Origin: Myxococcota bacterium
Lineage (GTDB): Bacteria > Myxococcota_A > UBA9160 > UBA4427
Direction of reading: 5' to 3'
Length of the DNA stretch: 64,000 nucleotides
NCBI GenBank assembly: GCA_041389495.1
Contig: JAWKRT010000001.1
Coordinates: forward strand, 2,232,001 to 2,296,000
Shown here: one piece after another, positions 42,088-50,549 of the stretch
Layout of the letters: the number at the start of each line of letters is the position of its first letter
How positions within the stretch are numbered: position 1 is the stretch's first letter
Translations under genes and position numbers: made by a program
The notes under the pieces: model-generated
What the model was told of the DNA's origin: nothing
What the model saw: only the letters and a program-made list of their open reading frames with translations
Databases searched by the model: none

Positions 42088-42948
42088 ATGCTCCGCATCG
42101 CGCGCGCCATCGGACTGCCGGGAATCGCGCTCCTCGCGGCGTTCGCGCCGGCGTGGCCCGAGCTGGCCGCGGCGTGGCGCGCGAACGAGTGGTCGACGCA
42201 CGGCTTCCTCGTGCCCTTCGTCTCGCTGTGGGCGGCCGCCGGGATCGCCGGCGCGCGACGGTCGCTCGCGCTGCGCCCCGACGCGCGCGGGCTCGCGCCG
42301 CTCGCGCTCGCCGTCGTCGCCTACGCCGCGGGGCTCGGCGCCGGCTGGCCGGCGCTCGTCGGGCTCGCGCTCGTCGCCGCGGTCGCATCGCTCGTGTGGC
42401 TCCGGTGCGGGGCGGCCTGGGTGCGCGCGCTCGCCTTCCCGCTCGGCTTCCTGGCCTTCGCCATTCCGCTGCCCGACGCGTGGGTCGCGCCGGTGATCGT
42501 GCGCCTGCAGCTGCTCGTGAGCCACGTCGGCGTCGAGATCGCGCGCGCGCTCGGGCTCGCCGTGTACCGCGATGGCAACGTGATCGAGCTGCCGGGCGGC
42601 GACGCGCTGTTCGTCGCCGAGGCGTGCAGCGGCATCACGTCGGTCGTCACGCTGATCCCGATCGCGGTCGTGCTCGCGTACTTCACCGATCGCTCGCCCC
42701 GGCGGCGCGTCGCGCTCGTCGCGTCCGTGGTGCCGCTCGCGCTGCTCGGCAACCTCGTGCGCGTGGTGGGCACGATCGTCGCGGCGACGCGCGTGGGCTC
42801 GCGCGCCGCGACGGAGGGCTCGTGGCACGAGGCCGCGGGCGTGCTGACGTACGTGCTCGGCTGCCTGGCGCTGCTCGCGGTGGGCGCCGTGCTGCGGCGC
42901 GCCTGGCCGGACGCGCGGGACGCGCGGACGGCATCGCGTGTCGCATGA
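42088..42948 (+). CDS. Exosortase/archaeosortase-family transpeptidase
   Basis: A 286-residue polytopic membrane protein with about eight hydrophobic segments. The exosortase catalytic triad is visible: Cys in VAEACSGITSV, Arg in LLGNLVRVVGT and His in EGSWHEAAGVLTYV. These enzymes process C-terminal sorting signals (for example PEP-CTERM) on exported proteins. No EpsI domain, eps polysaccharide genes or PEP-CTERM substrate are seen in the window, so it is a solo enzyme here. I chose ATG 42088 (GGGGAGA upstream) over ATG 42055. Its stop lies just before queG. Confidence 0.85.
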   Translation: MLRIARAIGLPGIALLAAFAPAWPELAAAWRANEWSTHGFLVPFVSLWAAAGIAGARRSLALRPDARGLAPLALAVVAYAAGLGAGWPALVGLALVAAVASLVWLRCGAAWVRALAFPLGFLAFAIPLPDAWVAPVIVRLQLLVSHVGVEIARALGLAVYRDGNVIELPGGDALFVAEACSGITSVVTLIPIAVVLAYFTDRSPRRRVALVASVVPLALLGNLVRVVGTIVAATRVGSRAATEGSWHEAAGVLTYVLGCLALLAVGAVLRRAWPDARDARTASRVA

Positions 42949-42958
42949 TCCTCGAGGA

Positions 42959-44059
42959 ATGACGGACGCTTCTGGCGAGAACCTCGAGCAGCGCATCTGC
43001 TCCATCGCGTTCGCGCTCGGCTTCGACCTCGCGGGCGTGGCCCCGGTCGAGCCGGGGCCCGACACCGAGCGCCTGCGCGAGTGGGTCGCGCGCGGCTACG
43101 CGGGCTCGATGGGCTGGATGGCGGCGCGCCTCGAGGAGCGCGTCGACCCGCGGCGCGTGCTCGAGGGCGCGCGCAGCGCGCTCGTCGTCGGCCTCGCATG
43201 CGACGACGGGTGCGAGCGCCCGCCGCCCGCGCTGCGCGTGGCCCGCTACGCACGGGGCGACGACTACCACGAGGTGCTGCTCGACCGTCTGCGCGCCGTC
43301 GCCGCGGCGATCGAGGTCGCGTGCGGGCGCTCCGTGCGCGCGAAGGCCTACGTCGACACCGGACCGGTGGCCGAGCGCGCGCTCGCGGCCCGCGCGGGGC
43401 TCGGCTGGATCGGCAAGAACGCGTGCCTCATCCATCCGCGGCTCGGCTCGCACGTGCTGCTCGGGGTGCTCCTGCTCGACCTCGACCTCGCGCCCGGCAC
43501 GCCCGAGCCGGACCACTGCGGAACGTGCCGCGCCTGCCTCGACGCGTGTCCGACCGACGCCTTCGCGGCGCCCTACGTGCTCGATGCGCGCCGCTGCATC
43601 GCCTACACGACGATCGAGGACCCGGGCCCGATCCCGCCCGAGCTGCGCGCCGCGCACGGCGACCGCGTCTTCGGCTGCGACGTCTGTCAGGACGTGTGCC
43701 CGTGGAACCGCCGGCGCGCGCGCCCGGCGCTCTCCGACCCGCTCGGGCTGCACGAGCGACTGGCCGCGCCCCGCGAGGCCTGGTGCGAGGGGACGCTCGG
43801 CTGGCTGCTCGCCGTGTCCGAGGACGAGCTCACGGTGGTCACGCGGCACAGCGCGGTGCGGCGGGCGCGCTGGCGGGGGCTCGTGCGCAACGCGCTCGTC
43901 GCGGCGGGCAACGCGGGCGACCGCGCGCTCGCGCCGCTCGTCGAGCGCCACGCGCGCGGCGACGACCCGATGCTGGCCGAGCACGCCCGCTGGGCGCTCG
44001 CGCGCATCGCGCAGGCCGAGGCCGGTGCGGAAGGGCGCGGCACGCGGCGCGCCGACTAG
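42959..44059 (+). CDS. queG: Epoxyqueuosine reductase QueG
   Basis: A 366-residue enzyme that reduces epoxyqueuosine to queuosine in tRNA, using cobalamin and two 4Fe-4S clusters. The cluster motifs are C-x2-C-x2-C-x3-CP (CGTCRACLDACPTDAF) and CDVCQDVCPWN. ARYARGDDYHEVL, VDTGPVAERALAARAGLGW and GKNACLIHPRLGS are also family landmarks. ATG 42959 lies 10 bases after the exosortase stop; GTG 42938 overlaps it and is the alternative. A HEAT-like C-terminus completes the protein. Its stop overlaps the convergent GDPD stop (CTAG shared). Confidence 0.93.
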   Translation: MTDASGENLEQRICSIAFALGFDLAGVAPVEPGPDTERLREWVARGYAGSMGWMAARLEERVDPRRVLEGARSALVVGLACDDGCERPPPALRVARYARGDDYHEVLLDRLRAVAAAIEVACGRSVRAKAYVDTGPVAERALAARAGLGWIGKNACLIHPRLGSHVLLGVLLLDLDLAPGTPEPDHCGTCRACLDACPTDAFAAPYVLDARRCIAYTTIEDPGPIPPELRAAHGDRVFGCDVCQDVCPWNRRRARPALSDPLGLHERLAAPREAWCEGTLGWLLAVSEDELTVVTRHSAVRRARWRGLVRNALVAAGNAGDRALAPLVERHARGDDPMLAEHARWALARIAQAEAGAEGRGTRRAD

Positions 44060-44856
44060 CGAGCCGCGCGCAGCAGCGCGGCCATCACGCCCGGCCGGTC
44101 GGTCACGATCCCGTCGACGCCGAGCGCGAGCAGGCGGCGCATCTCGTCCTCGTCGTTCACGGTCCAGGCGTGCACGAAGCGCCCGTGGGCGTGCGCGTGC
44201 TCGACGAGCTCGCGCGTCACGAACGGGCGGCCGCCGAAGTCGACGGGGATCTGCAGCGCCATCGCGCGGCTCTGCGGCGCCGTGCCGGCGAGCGCCGTGC
44301 GCACGAACTCGAGCACGTCGCCGAGCGCCGCGCCGAGCGCGACGTCGACCCCGCGGCGGTCCACCTCGGCCTGGATGCGCGCCATCCGCTCGTCGCGCTC
44401 CGCGGCCAGCAGCGTGAGCGGCGCGCGCCCGTGCGCGCCGACGAGCTCTACCACCCGCTCGACGAGGCCGGGCGCGTCGCACTTGATCTCGAGGTTGAAG
44501 CGCGCGCCGGGGAAGGCCTCGAACGCCTCCTCGAGGGTCGGGATGCGAAACGGTCGGAACGTCTGAGGAATCGCGTCCAGGTCGCCCGCGAAGTCCGCGC
44601 TCGCGTCGAGCGCGCGCAGCTCGACCCAGTCGAGGTCGACCACGCGCGCGGGCCGCCCGGCGATGCGACCGACGTCCGGGTCGTGGACGAGCACGGGCAC
44701 GCCGTCGCGCGTCGCGTGCACGTCGCTCTCGAGGATGTGCGCGCCGAGCTCGAGCCCGAGCGCGAACGAGGCGAGCGTGTTCTCGGGCGCATCGCCGGCC
44801 GCGCCGCGGTGTCCGAGGACCGTCGGGACCGGGACGTCGAAGTACGGGTGCGCCAT
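44056..44856 (-). CDS. Glycerophosphodiester phosphodiesterase (UgpQ-like)
   Basis: A 266-residue GDPD enzyme releasing glycerol-3-phosphate from glycerophosphodiesters. The N-terminal motif is VLGHRGAAGDAPENTLASF (catalytic His and metal Glu), then ESDVHATRDGVPVLVHDPD (second His), RFNLEIKC (metal Glu) and GVDGIVTDRPGVM at the end. No signal peptide, so it is cytoplasmic. ATG 44856 has CCGGA upstream and is divergent from dcd, 63 bases away. It is convergent with queG. Confidence 0.92.
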   Translation of the reverse strand: MAHPYFDVPVPTVLGHRGAAGDAPENTLASFALGLELGAHILESDVHATRDGVPVLVHDPDVGRIAGRPARVVDLDWVELRALDASADFAGDLDAIPQTFRPFRIPTLEEAFEAFPGARFNLEIKCDAPGLVERVVELVGAHGRAPLTLLAAERDERMARIQAEVDRRGVDVALGAALGDVLEFVRTALAGTAPQSRAMALQIPVDFGGRPFVTRELVEHAHAHGRFVHAWTVNDEDEMRRLLALGVDGIVTDRPGVMAALLRAAR

Positions 44857-44919
44857 TCCGGCGACGGTACTCGAATGCGGCAGCGCGAGCCTGCGCGCCG
44901 CTGTGCTATTCGCGCCCGC

Positions 44920-45432
44920 ATGGGAGTGCTCACGCGCGACGCGATCCGCCGCGAGCTCGCAGCCGGGCGGCTCGTCGTCGACCCGCTCGCCGACGACCAG
45001 ATCGGTCCCGCCTCGATCGACCTCACGCTCGGCGACGAGATCCGCGTGATCGAGCGCGGCCCCGCGCCGATCGACATCCGCGAGTCGAGCGACTACCGCG
45101 AGCACACGCGCGTCGCGTCGCTCGCCGAGCCCTACGTCCTCGCGCCCGGTGCGACCATCCACGGCATCACGCGCGAGCGCGTCGACCTGCCGTCCGATCT
45201 GGTCGGATTTCTCGAAGGCCGGAGCCGGTTTGCGCGGCTGGGCCTCATGATCCACGTGACCTCTGCGCTGGTGCAGCCGGGCGTGCGGAACCACCAGGTC
45301 CTCGAGATGGGGAACATCTCCGGGCACCCGCTGCGCATCCACGCGGGCGTTCGGATCTGCCAGCTCGTGCTGATGCGCACCGAGGGCGAGGCGATCTACC
45401 GCGGGCGCTTCGCCCAGCAGGACAGGATCTGA
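44920..45432 (+). CDS. dcd: dCTP deaminase
   Basis: A 170-residue enzyme that converts dCTP to dUTP (or dUMP), supplying thymidine synthesis. Visible are IGPASIDLTLG, SLAEPYVLAPGATIHG, EGRSRFARLGLMIHVTSALVQPG (quoted in part: GRSRFARLG) with the catalytic Glu region, NISGHPLRIHAG and QLVLMR. No Shine-Dalgarno precedes ATG 44920; a weak -10-like TATTCG lies seven bases upstream, so a leaderless mRNA is possible. The dtd gene follows closely. Confidence 0.92.
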   Translation: MGVLTRDAIRRELAAGRLVVDPLADDQIGPASIDLTLGDEIRVIERGPAPIDIRESSDYREHTRVASLAEPYVLAPGATIHGITRERVDLPSDLVGFLEGRSRFARLGLMIHVTSALVQPGVRNHQVLEMGNISGHPLRIHAGVRICQLVLMRTEGEAIYRGRFAQQDRI

Positions 45433-45435
45433 GCC

Positions 45436-45885
45436 CTGCGCGCGGTGGTCCAACGCGTGCGCTACGCGCGCATCCGCGTGGGCGACGAGCTCGTCGGCGA
45501 GATGGGGGAGGGCCTGCTCGCGCTCGTCGGCGTCGCGGCGAGCGACGGGCCGGAGGCGGCCGACGAGCTCGCGCACCGGCTCGTGCACCTGCGCGTCCTG
45601 CCCGACGACGAGGGGCGGATGAACCGCTCGCTCCTCGACACCGGCGGCGCGCTCGGCGTGGTCTCGCAGTTCACGCTGCTCGGAGACGCGCGCAAGGGAC
45701 GGCGACCGTCGTTCCAGGACGCCGCGCCGCCCGAGCGCGCCGAGCCACTCGTCGACCGCGTCGCGAGCGCGGCGCGCGCACTGGGTGTGAGCGTCGTCAC
45801 GGGAAGATTCCGCGCGATGATGGATATCGAGCTCGCGAACGCGGGGCCGGTGACGCTCCTGCTCGACACCGCACGAACGTTCTGA
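45436..45885 (+). CDS. dtd: D-aminoacyl-tRNA deacylase, possible CTG start
   Basis: About 149 residues. The enzyme hydrolyses D-amino acids and glycine from mischarged tRNAs. Landmarks are GVVSQFTLLGDARKGRRPSF and the cross-subunit NAGPVT motif near the end. Homologues begin Met-Arg-Ala-Val-Val-Gln-Arg-Val; here the Met position is CTG (45436), then Arg-Ala, and the Val is GTG 45445. AGGA lies about nine bases before the CTG and too far from the GTG, so CTG may be the real start. It is three bases downstream of dcd. Confidence 0.88.
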   Translation: MRAVVQRVRYARIRVGDELVGEMGEGLLALVGVAASDGPEAADELAHRLVHLRVLPDDEGRMNRSLLDTGGALGVVSQFTLLGDARKGRRPSFQDAAPPERAEPLVDRVASAARALGVSVVTGRFRAMMDIELANAGPVTLLLDTARTF

Positions 45886-45959
45886 GTCGCCGATCACCCC
45901 GCGCGAGTCTCCCGGTGTCGAAACGCCGCGCGCCCCCGCGGTCGAACGCTGTTAGGCGG

Positions 45960-45988
45960 TTGCCAGCCCGAGCGCGACTCGCCACACT
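45960..45988 (+). promoter_or_regulatory. Possible sigma-70 promoter upstream of the 46058 gene
   Basis: TTGCCA (45960-45965), 17 bases, then CACACT (45983-45988). The -35 is good (5/6) and the -10 poor (3/6). The leader would be about 65 bases. Confidence 0.28.
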
Positions 45989-46057
45989 CGGTCGAATTGG
46001 GGGGATGCGGAACCGCCCCTGCCGGCGGCTCCGTGAAAGGAGAGGACGTTGGAACGC

Positions 46058-46507
46058 ATGAACGGGATGGAACGAACGAGTCGGACGGAGCGCCGACGCG
46101 CGACCGGCGCGCGGCGCATCGGCGCCGTCATCACCTGCGCCGTCGCCGTCGCCGCGGCGCCCGCCGCCAGCTGGGCGGACGATGCGGCGATGGCGAAGGA
46201 CGCGGGCGTGGGCCTCGGGTCCGCGATCGCGAGCCTGCTCTACGCACCGGTGAAGACGGCCTACGCGCTCGGCGGCGTGGTCGTCGGCGGGCTGGCGTGG
46301 GCGTTCTCGGGTGGAGATGCCGAGGTGGCGCGGGTCGTGCTCGAGCCGTCGGTGCTCGGCGACTACGTGATCACGACGGGCCACCTGACGGGCCAGCAGC
46401 AGATCGAGTTCTTCGGTCGACAGGACGAGCCCGCGTCGGCCTACCAGGACCGCTATCGCGAGACGCCGCCCGAGTCCGACGTCGCGTCGGCGCCCGAAGG
46501 CTGGTAG
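46058..46507 (+). CDS. Exported protein of unknown function
   Basis: About 149 residues. A basic N-terminus (RTERRRATGARR) and hydrophobic core end in an Ala-x-Ala site (ASWADD), a signal peptide. A Gly-rich hydrophobic stretch (GSAIASLLYAPVKTAYALGG, then VVVGGLAWAFSGG) may form a second membrane segment, followed by a short conserved segment (SVLGDYVITTGHLTG). Similar small proteins are common in deltaproteobacteria, always without known function. ATG 46058 is preferred; a TTG at 46049 sits too close to AGGAGAGG but is possible. Two strong hairpins follow the stop. Confidence 0.68.
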   Translation: MNGMERTSRTERRRATGARRIGAVITCAVAVAAAPAASWADDAAMAKDAGVGLGSAIASLLYAPVKTAYALGGVVVGGLAWAFSGGDAEVARVVLEPSVLGDYVITTGHLTGQQQIEFFGRQDEPASAYQDRYRETPPESDVASAPEGW

Positions 46508-46523
46508 CCGCGGAGACGACGGC

Positions 46524-46552
46524 GCCCGCCGCGAGCCCGGCTCGCGGCGGGC
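46524..46552 (+). terminator. GC-rich terminator-like hairpin
   Basis: A perfect 13-base-pair stem (GCCCGCCGCGAGC with GCTCGCGGCGGGC) and a three-base loop begins 16 bases after the stop at 46507. It is followed by TTCGTCGCG, so there is no real T-tract. Confidence 0.6.
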
Positions 46553-46569
46553 TTCGTCGCGTCCGCGCA

Positions 46570-47169
46570 CGGTGCGCGAGAAGGCGCCCGCGCCCGAGGC
46601 GCGGGCGCCTTCTCGCACTCGCATTCGCGCTCACACTCGCGATCCTGCTCGCGGGCTGCGGGCGGGCCGATGCTCCCGGTGGCTCGCCCGCGGCCGTCGC
46701 CGAGCCGGGAGCCGCCCCGCTCACCTCGCGCGAGCCTTCTCCGCCGTTCGACCTGCCCCGGCTCGGGGGCGGGCGCGTCGCGCTCGCCGACCTCGCCGGG
46801 CGCGTCGCGGTCCTCGACTTCTGGGCGACCTGGTGCGCGCCCTGTCTCGAGACCGTCCCCGTCCTGAACCGCTTCGCCGAGGCCCACGCGGCGGAGGGGG
46901 ACGTCGCGGTGCTCGGCGTCGCGACCGACGAGGATGGGGCGGAGGTCGTGGCTCCGTGGGTCGCCGAGCAGGGCGTCCGCTACCCGATCGCGCTCGGCGA
47001 CCTCGACCTCGCACTCGCCTTCGGCGCGCCCGGGCTGCCGACCACGGTCGTGCTCGCGCCCGACGGCGCGATCGTCGCGCGGCACGTCGGCGCCGTGGAG
47101 CTCGACGAGCTCGAGGCGTCGCTCGCGCTCGCGCGCATGCGCGCAGGCCCGGCCGCGTCCGCCGACTAG
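46570..47169 (+). CDS. TlpA-type thioredoxin-like lipoprotein, start unresolved
   Basis: Thioredoxin-fold thiol:disulfide protein. The redox motif WATWCAPC lies near 46824-46847, with GAPGLPTTVVLAPDG (cis-Pro region) later. Before it stands a basic stretch (RRRPRPRRGR) and hydrophobic core ending in a lipobox (ILLAGCG), so it should be a membrane-anchored periplasmic lipoprotein. No in-frame ATG, GTG or TTG is present from 46501 to the mature protein. The start may be CTG 46501, or a base may be missing in the hairpin at 46576-46616 that lies over the N-terminus; a GTG at 46572 is one base out of frame. The coordinate given is the first codon of the conserved frame, not a proven start. Confidence 0.7.
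   Translation, partial: RCARRRPRPRRGRLLALAFALTLAILLAGCGRADAPGGSPAAVAEPGAAPLTSREPSPPFDLPRLGGGRVALADLAGRVAVLDFWATWCAPCLETVPVLNRFAEAHAAEGDVAVLGVATDEDGAEVVAPWVAEQGVRYPIALGDLDLALAFGAPGLPTTVVLAPDGAIVARHVGAVELDELEASLALARMRAGPAASAD
46576..46616 (+). terminator. Perfect 18-base-pair hairpin
   Basis: GCGAGAAGGCGCCCGCGC (46576-46593) pairs with 46599-46616 across a five-base loop CCGAG. It is the longest perfect stem I noticed in the window and lies between the exported-protein gene and the redoxin, overlapping the presumed redoxin N-terminal coding region. It could end transcription, or control the redoxin. Confidence 0.6.
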
Positions 47170-47205
47170 GGCGCTCGCCCGATCGCGCATCGCGCGTGGC
47201 CCATC

Positions 47206-47232
47206 TCAAGCCCTCCCCGGGGCCGGTCGATT
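47206..47232 (+). promoter_or_regulatory. FliA-like promoter of the Crp-like gene
   Basis: TCAAG (47206-47210), 15 bases, GTCGATT (47226-47232): 5/5 and 5/7 against TCAAG-N15-GCCGATA. The RNA start near 47239 leaves about 34 bases to GTG 47273, which has GGAGGGG upstream. Confidence 0.45.
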
Positions 47233-47272
47233 CGCGACCGGCCGGAGCGCAGCGCGCCGGTGGAGGGGCGCC

Positions 47273-47896
47273 GTGGGCGGCACGGATACCGAGTTCCGGA
47301 TCAAGCAGACGTACGAGCGCCAGCTCGAGGCCGGCGACATCGTCTTCGAGGAAGGCGCGGAAGGGGACTCGGTCTTCGTGATCCAGAGCGGCGAGGTCGA
47401 GCTCTCGCGCCTCGGTGCGAGCGGCCGGAGCGTCGTGGCGAGGCTCGGCCCCGGCGCGTTCTTCGGCGAGATGAGCGTGATCCTCGGCGAGCGCCGGACG
47501 GCGCGCGCGGTGGCGCTCGTGCCGACGCGCCTGATCCAGCTCGACGCCGCCACCTTCGAAGGGCTGTGCATCGACCGCCCCGAGGTCGCGATCCGCGTCA
47601 TCCACATGCTGACGGAGCGGCTGATCGACGCCGAGCGGCGGCTCTCGAAGCTCGGCGTCGACGACCTCGTGCGTCCGCTCGTGCGCGTGCTCGTCGACGA
47701 GGCGGAGCCGTGCGCCGACGGCATGCGCATCCGCACGACGCTGCGACGCCTCGCCGACGACACGGGGCTCACGATGCTCGAGGCGCACCGCGCGCTGCAC
47801 CAGCTCTTCGATCGCAAGGCGCTGCGGCTCGTCGAGGACGTGCTCGTGACGCCGAGCCTCGACACGCTGACGGCCTGCCTCGAGCGCCCCGCCTAG
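47273..47896 (+). CDS. Crp/Fnr-family cyclic-nucleotide-type regulator
   Basis: A 207-residue protein. The N-terminal cNMP-binding barrel (about 10-125) has EAGDIVFEEGAEGDSVFVIQ, then GPGAFFGEMSVILGERRTARAVAL, the phosphate-binding cassette region. The C-terminal part (about 130-205) is a short HTH-like helical domain, with DDTGLTMLEAHRALHQLFDR; it matches the winged HTH of Crp proteins only loosely and could be a degenerate version. The ligand is unknown. GTG 47273 has GGAGGGG upstream. It is downstream of a FliA-like promoter and has no partner gene after it. Confidence 0.82.
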   Translation: MGGTDTEFRIKQTYERQLEAGDIVFEEGAEGDSVFVIQSGEVELSRLGASGRSVVARLGPGAFFGEMSVILGERRTARAVALVPTRLIQLDAATFEGLCIDRPEVAIRVIHMLTERLIDAERRLSKLGVDDLVRPLVRVLVDEAEPCADGMRIRTTLRRLADDTGLTMLEAHRALHQLFDRKALRLVEDVLVTPSLDTLTACLERPA

Positions 47897-48053
47897 CGCG
47901 CGTCGCGCGCCACACACCGCGACCCCCGCCGCGTTCCCAATCCGTCCCGTCCGTCCCGTCCGTCCCTTTCGCCCGCCGGCCCGGGCAGTCCGCCGCGCGG
48001 GGATCTGATAGGGTCCGCCCGCCACGGCACATCGGCACCGGGGGGGCGGCCGC

Positions 48054-50501
48054 TTGCTCGCGCGCACGGGGCGCCTGGGGCGCATGGGGATCGGGACCGC
48101 GGCCTTCGCCGCTCTCGCGATCGCGCTCGTCGCCGCGCCGCCCAGCGCGCGCGCGCAGACGCCGCGCTTCGAGCCGGGCGAGCCCGCGCAGATCACCGCC
48201 GACGTGATCGAGTACTTCGGCGACCGCGACGTGTACGTCGCCGACGGCCACGTGCGGGTCGTGCAGGGCGGGCGCGAGCTCGAGGCCCGCTGGGCGGCCT
48301 TCGGCGCCTCCACCCGCATCGGCGTCGCGAGCGGCGACGTCGTCTACCGCGCCGAGGGCGAGGCCGTCGCCGCGCGCTTCCTCGAGTTCGACGTCGACAC
48401 GCTCGACGGCGTGGTGTTCGGCGCCGAGCTCGACATGGGCGAGACGGGCTTCCGCATCGCGGCCGAGGAGCTCGTGCGCACGGGCGAGGACCGCTACCGC
48501 ATCCGCGGCGCGCGCTTCACGGCCTGCCGCTGCCCGGACGAGCACGATCGCCTGCCGTGGGAGCTGCACGCCGCGCGCTCGGACGTGCACGTCGGCGGCT
48601 ACGGGACGTCCTGCAACACGACGCTCGAGGTGCTCGGCGTTCCCGTCGTGTGGCTCCCGTGGCTGCTCTACCCCGTGAAGACGGAGCGGCAGACGGGCCT
48701 GCTCGTCCCCGACGTGTCGTTCGGGAACCGCAACGGCCTGCTCGTCGGCCTGCCGTTCTTCTGGGCCGCGCGCGAGAACGTGAACGTGCTCGCGACGCCG
48801 CAGTACTCGACGCGGCGCGGGTTCAAGCAGGACCTCGAGATCGAGGCGGTCTACGGCGAGCGCTCGCGCACCGAGCTTCGCGGTGCCTTCCTGCACGACA
48901 CGTCGACCGCGAGCGCCACGGGGTCGAAGGTGCCGCTCGACCTCGCGCGCGACGGAACGCCGATGGGCGCGATGCGCGACCGCGGGTTCGCCGCGATCGA
49001 GCACGACCAGGACCTGCCGCTCGGGACGCGCGTCAAGATCGACGGGGCCTGGGTCACCGACAACCAGTACGCGCTCGACTTCGACGACCTCACCGCTCGT
49101 CGCCGCGACCGCTACCTCGAGGCGCGCGCGTTCGCGTTCGGCGGCGTGGGCGAGGAGCGCCGCGCGACCTTCCAGCTGACGGGCTCGTACGCGAACGACC
49201 TGCAGGGCCTCGACGGACTCGATCGCGACCCGTTCCTGCTGCAGCGCTACGGCGGGGCCGAGGCCGAGTGGCTGTCCGGGCCGCTCGCCGGCCTTCCGTG
49301 GCTGACGTCGGCGCTCGACGTCGACTACGCGTTCTTCGGGCGCGAGCGCGACCCGGCGCGCGTGCTCGTCGGCGGCACGACCGACCTCGTCGGCGGTCGC
49401 TTCTACGACATCGGCATCGCACCGCTCGAGATCGCGGGTGTGACCGTTCCCGGCGACGGCAACGCCGTGTTCGACGAGGGCGAGCCGCTCGCCGACCGCG
49501 GCCATCGACTCACCGTGCACCCCCGCATGGGCGTTCCGCTGCGACCGTTCGGCGCGCTCGAGTGGTACAGCGAGGGCGGCTATCGCGAGACGCTCTACTG
49601 GAGCGACCTGCAGGGCTACGAGGAGCGCGGCCAGATCACGGGTCGCAGCGACCTGTCGCTGCGGCTCGAGCGGACCTACGCGCGCGAGGGCCGCGCGCCC
49701 GTCGAGCACCAGCTCGTGCCGCACGTCGGCTGGGCCTTCGTCGACAGCGAGCGCGGACAGCGCACGAACCCGCTCTTCACGCCGCAGACGGCGCGCCTGC
49801 AGGACCGCGTGCGACAGCAGGCGCTCGACGCCGTCGTGCGCGATCCGGCCGACGTCGTGGCCTCGACGAACCGGCTGGTGGTCGGGGTCGACAGCCGCTT
49901 CTACCTCGGCCGCGGGCCGACGCGCCGCCTGCTCGGCGAGGTCGGGGTCGCGTTCGATCGCGACTTCGCCGCGGGCGAGTACGGAAAGCTCGTGCTCGAG
50001 GGGCGCAGCCTGCGTCTCGGGCGCGCGAACGCGCGCTTCCTGCTCGCGCTCGACGCGGAGCGGAAGGCCGAGGTCGCGGAGGGACTGGCGGAGCTGTGGA
50101 TGCCGCTCGTCGGCCGCGCGTCGCTGCTCGCGCGCTACCGCTACCTGCGCGACGCGCCGCAGTTCTACGAGCAGTTCCAGAGCGCGTCGTACACGACCGG
50201 GAGGCCCGATTCGTTCGACCGCATCTCGCAGCTCTCGGGCGGCGTCTACGTGCCGGTGCTCGATCGCTTCATCCTGCAGTACCGCGCGAACTACAGCTTC
50301 GAGGGCTCGCAGTTCCTGACGAACGCGGCGACCGTCGACTACGTGTCGAAGTGCGGATGCTGGGCGGCGGGCCTCGAGCTCTCGGACTCGCGCAACCAGG
50401 GGCTCCAGGTCCGCTTCCGCTACACGATCCTCGGGCTCGGCGACGATCTCTCGAACCCCTTCGCGAAGCGCGGCGGCTGGATCGGCGCCGGCGCGCCGTG
50501 A
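48054..50501 (+). CDS. lptD: LPS-assembly protein LptD
   Basis: An 815-residue outer-membrane beta-barrel that inserts lipopolysaccharide into the outer leaflet together with LptE. A signal peptide (about 1-35, ending PSARAQ) is followed by an OstA-like jellyroll domain (about 40-200, with YVADGHVRVVQG) and a large barrel (about 210-815), with VWLPWLLYPVKTERQTGLL and FFWAARENVNVLATPQYS as conserved LptD segments. The Cys pair of the family may be C162/C164 (ACRC), C186 and a C-terminal SKCGCWA. TTG 48054 is preferred over ATG 48084 because it keeps the basic n-region. It is a single gene before the trp operon. Confidence 0.92.
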   Translation: MLARTGRLGRMGIGTAAFAALAIALVAAPPSARAQTPRFEPGEPAQITADVIEYFGDRDVYVADGHVRVVQGGRELEARWAAFGASTRIGVASGDVVYRAEGEAVAARFLEFDVDTLDGVVFGAELDMGETGFRIAAEELVRTGEDRYRIRGARFTACRCPDEHDRLPWELHAARSDVHVGGYGTSCNTTLEVLGVPVVWLPWLLYPVKTERQTGLLVPDVSFGNRNGLLVGLPFFWAARENVNVLATPQYSTRRGFKQDLEIEAVYGERSRTELRGAFLHDTSTASATGSKVPLDLARDGTPMGAMRDRGFAAIEHDQDLPLGTRVKIDGAWVTDNQYALDFDDLTARRRDRYLEARAFAFGGVGEERRATFQLTGSYANDLQGLDGLDRDPFLLQRYGGAEAEWLSGPLAGLPWLTSALDVDYAFFGRERDPARVLVGGTTDLVGGRFYDIGIAPLEIAGVTVPGDGNAVFDEGEPLADRGHRLTVHPRMGVPLRPFGALEWYSEGGYRETLYWSDLQGYEERGQITGRSDLSLRLERTYAREGRAPVEHQLVPHVGWAFVDSERGQRTNPLFTPQTARLQDRVRQQALDAVVRDPADVVASTNRLVVGVDSRFYLGRGPTRRLLGEVGVAFDRDFAAGEYGKLVLEGRSLRLGRANARFLLALDAERKAEVAEGLAELWMPLVGRASLLARYRYLRDAPQFYEQFQSASYTTGRPDSFDRISQLSGGVYVPVLDRFILQYRANYSFEGSQFLTNAATVDYVSKCGCWAAGLELSDSRNQGLQVRFRYTILGLGDDLSNPFAKRGGWIGAGAP

Positions 50502-50520
50502 GCGGCGACGCGCGCGGCCG

Positions 50521-50549
50521 TTGACGCCCTCCGGCCCATGCGCTTCGAT
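50521..50549 (+). promoter_or_regulatory. Possible promoter of the trp operon
   Basis: TTGACG (50521-50526), 17 bases, TTCGAT (50544-50549): a good -35 and weak -10. A leader of about 118 bases follows. I see no tandem Trp codons, T-box or clear attenuator in it. Confidence 0.4.

Noticed and set aside
47930..47975. Short CGTCC-type direct repeats before lptD
   Set aside because: Only a few imperfect copies of a low-complexity pentamer; no evidence of function.
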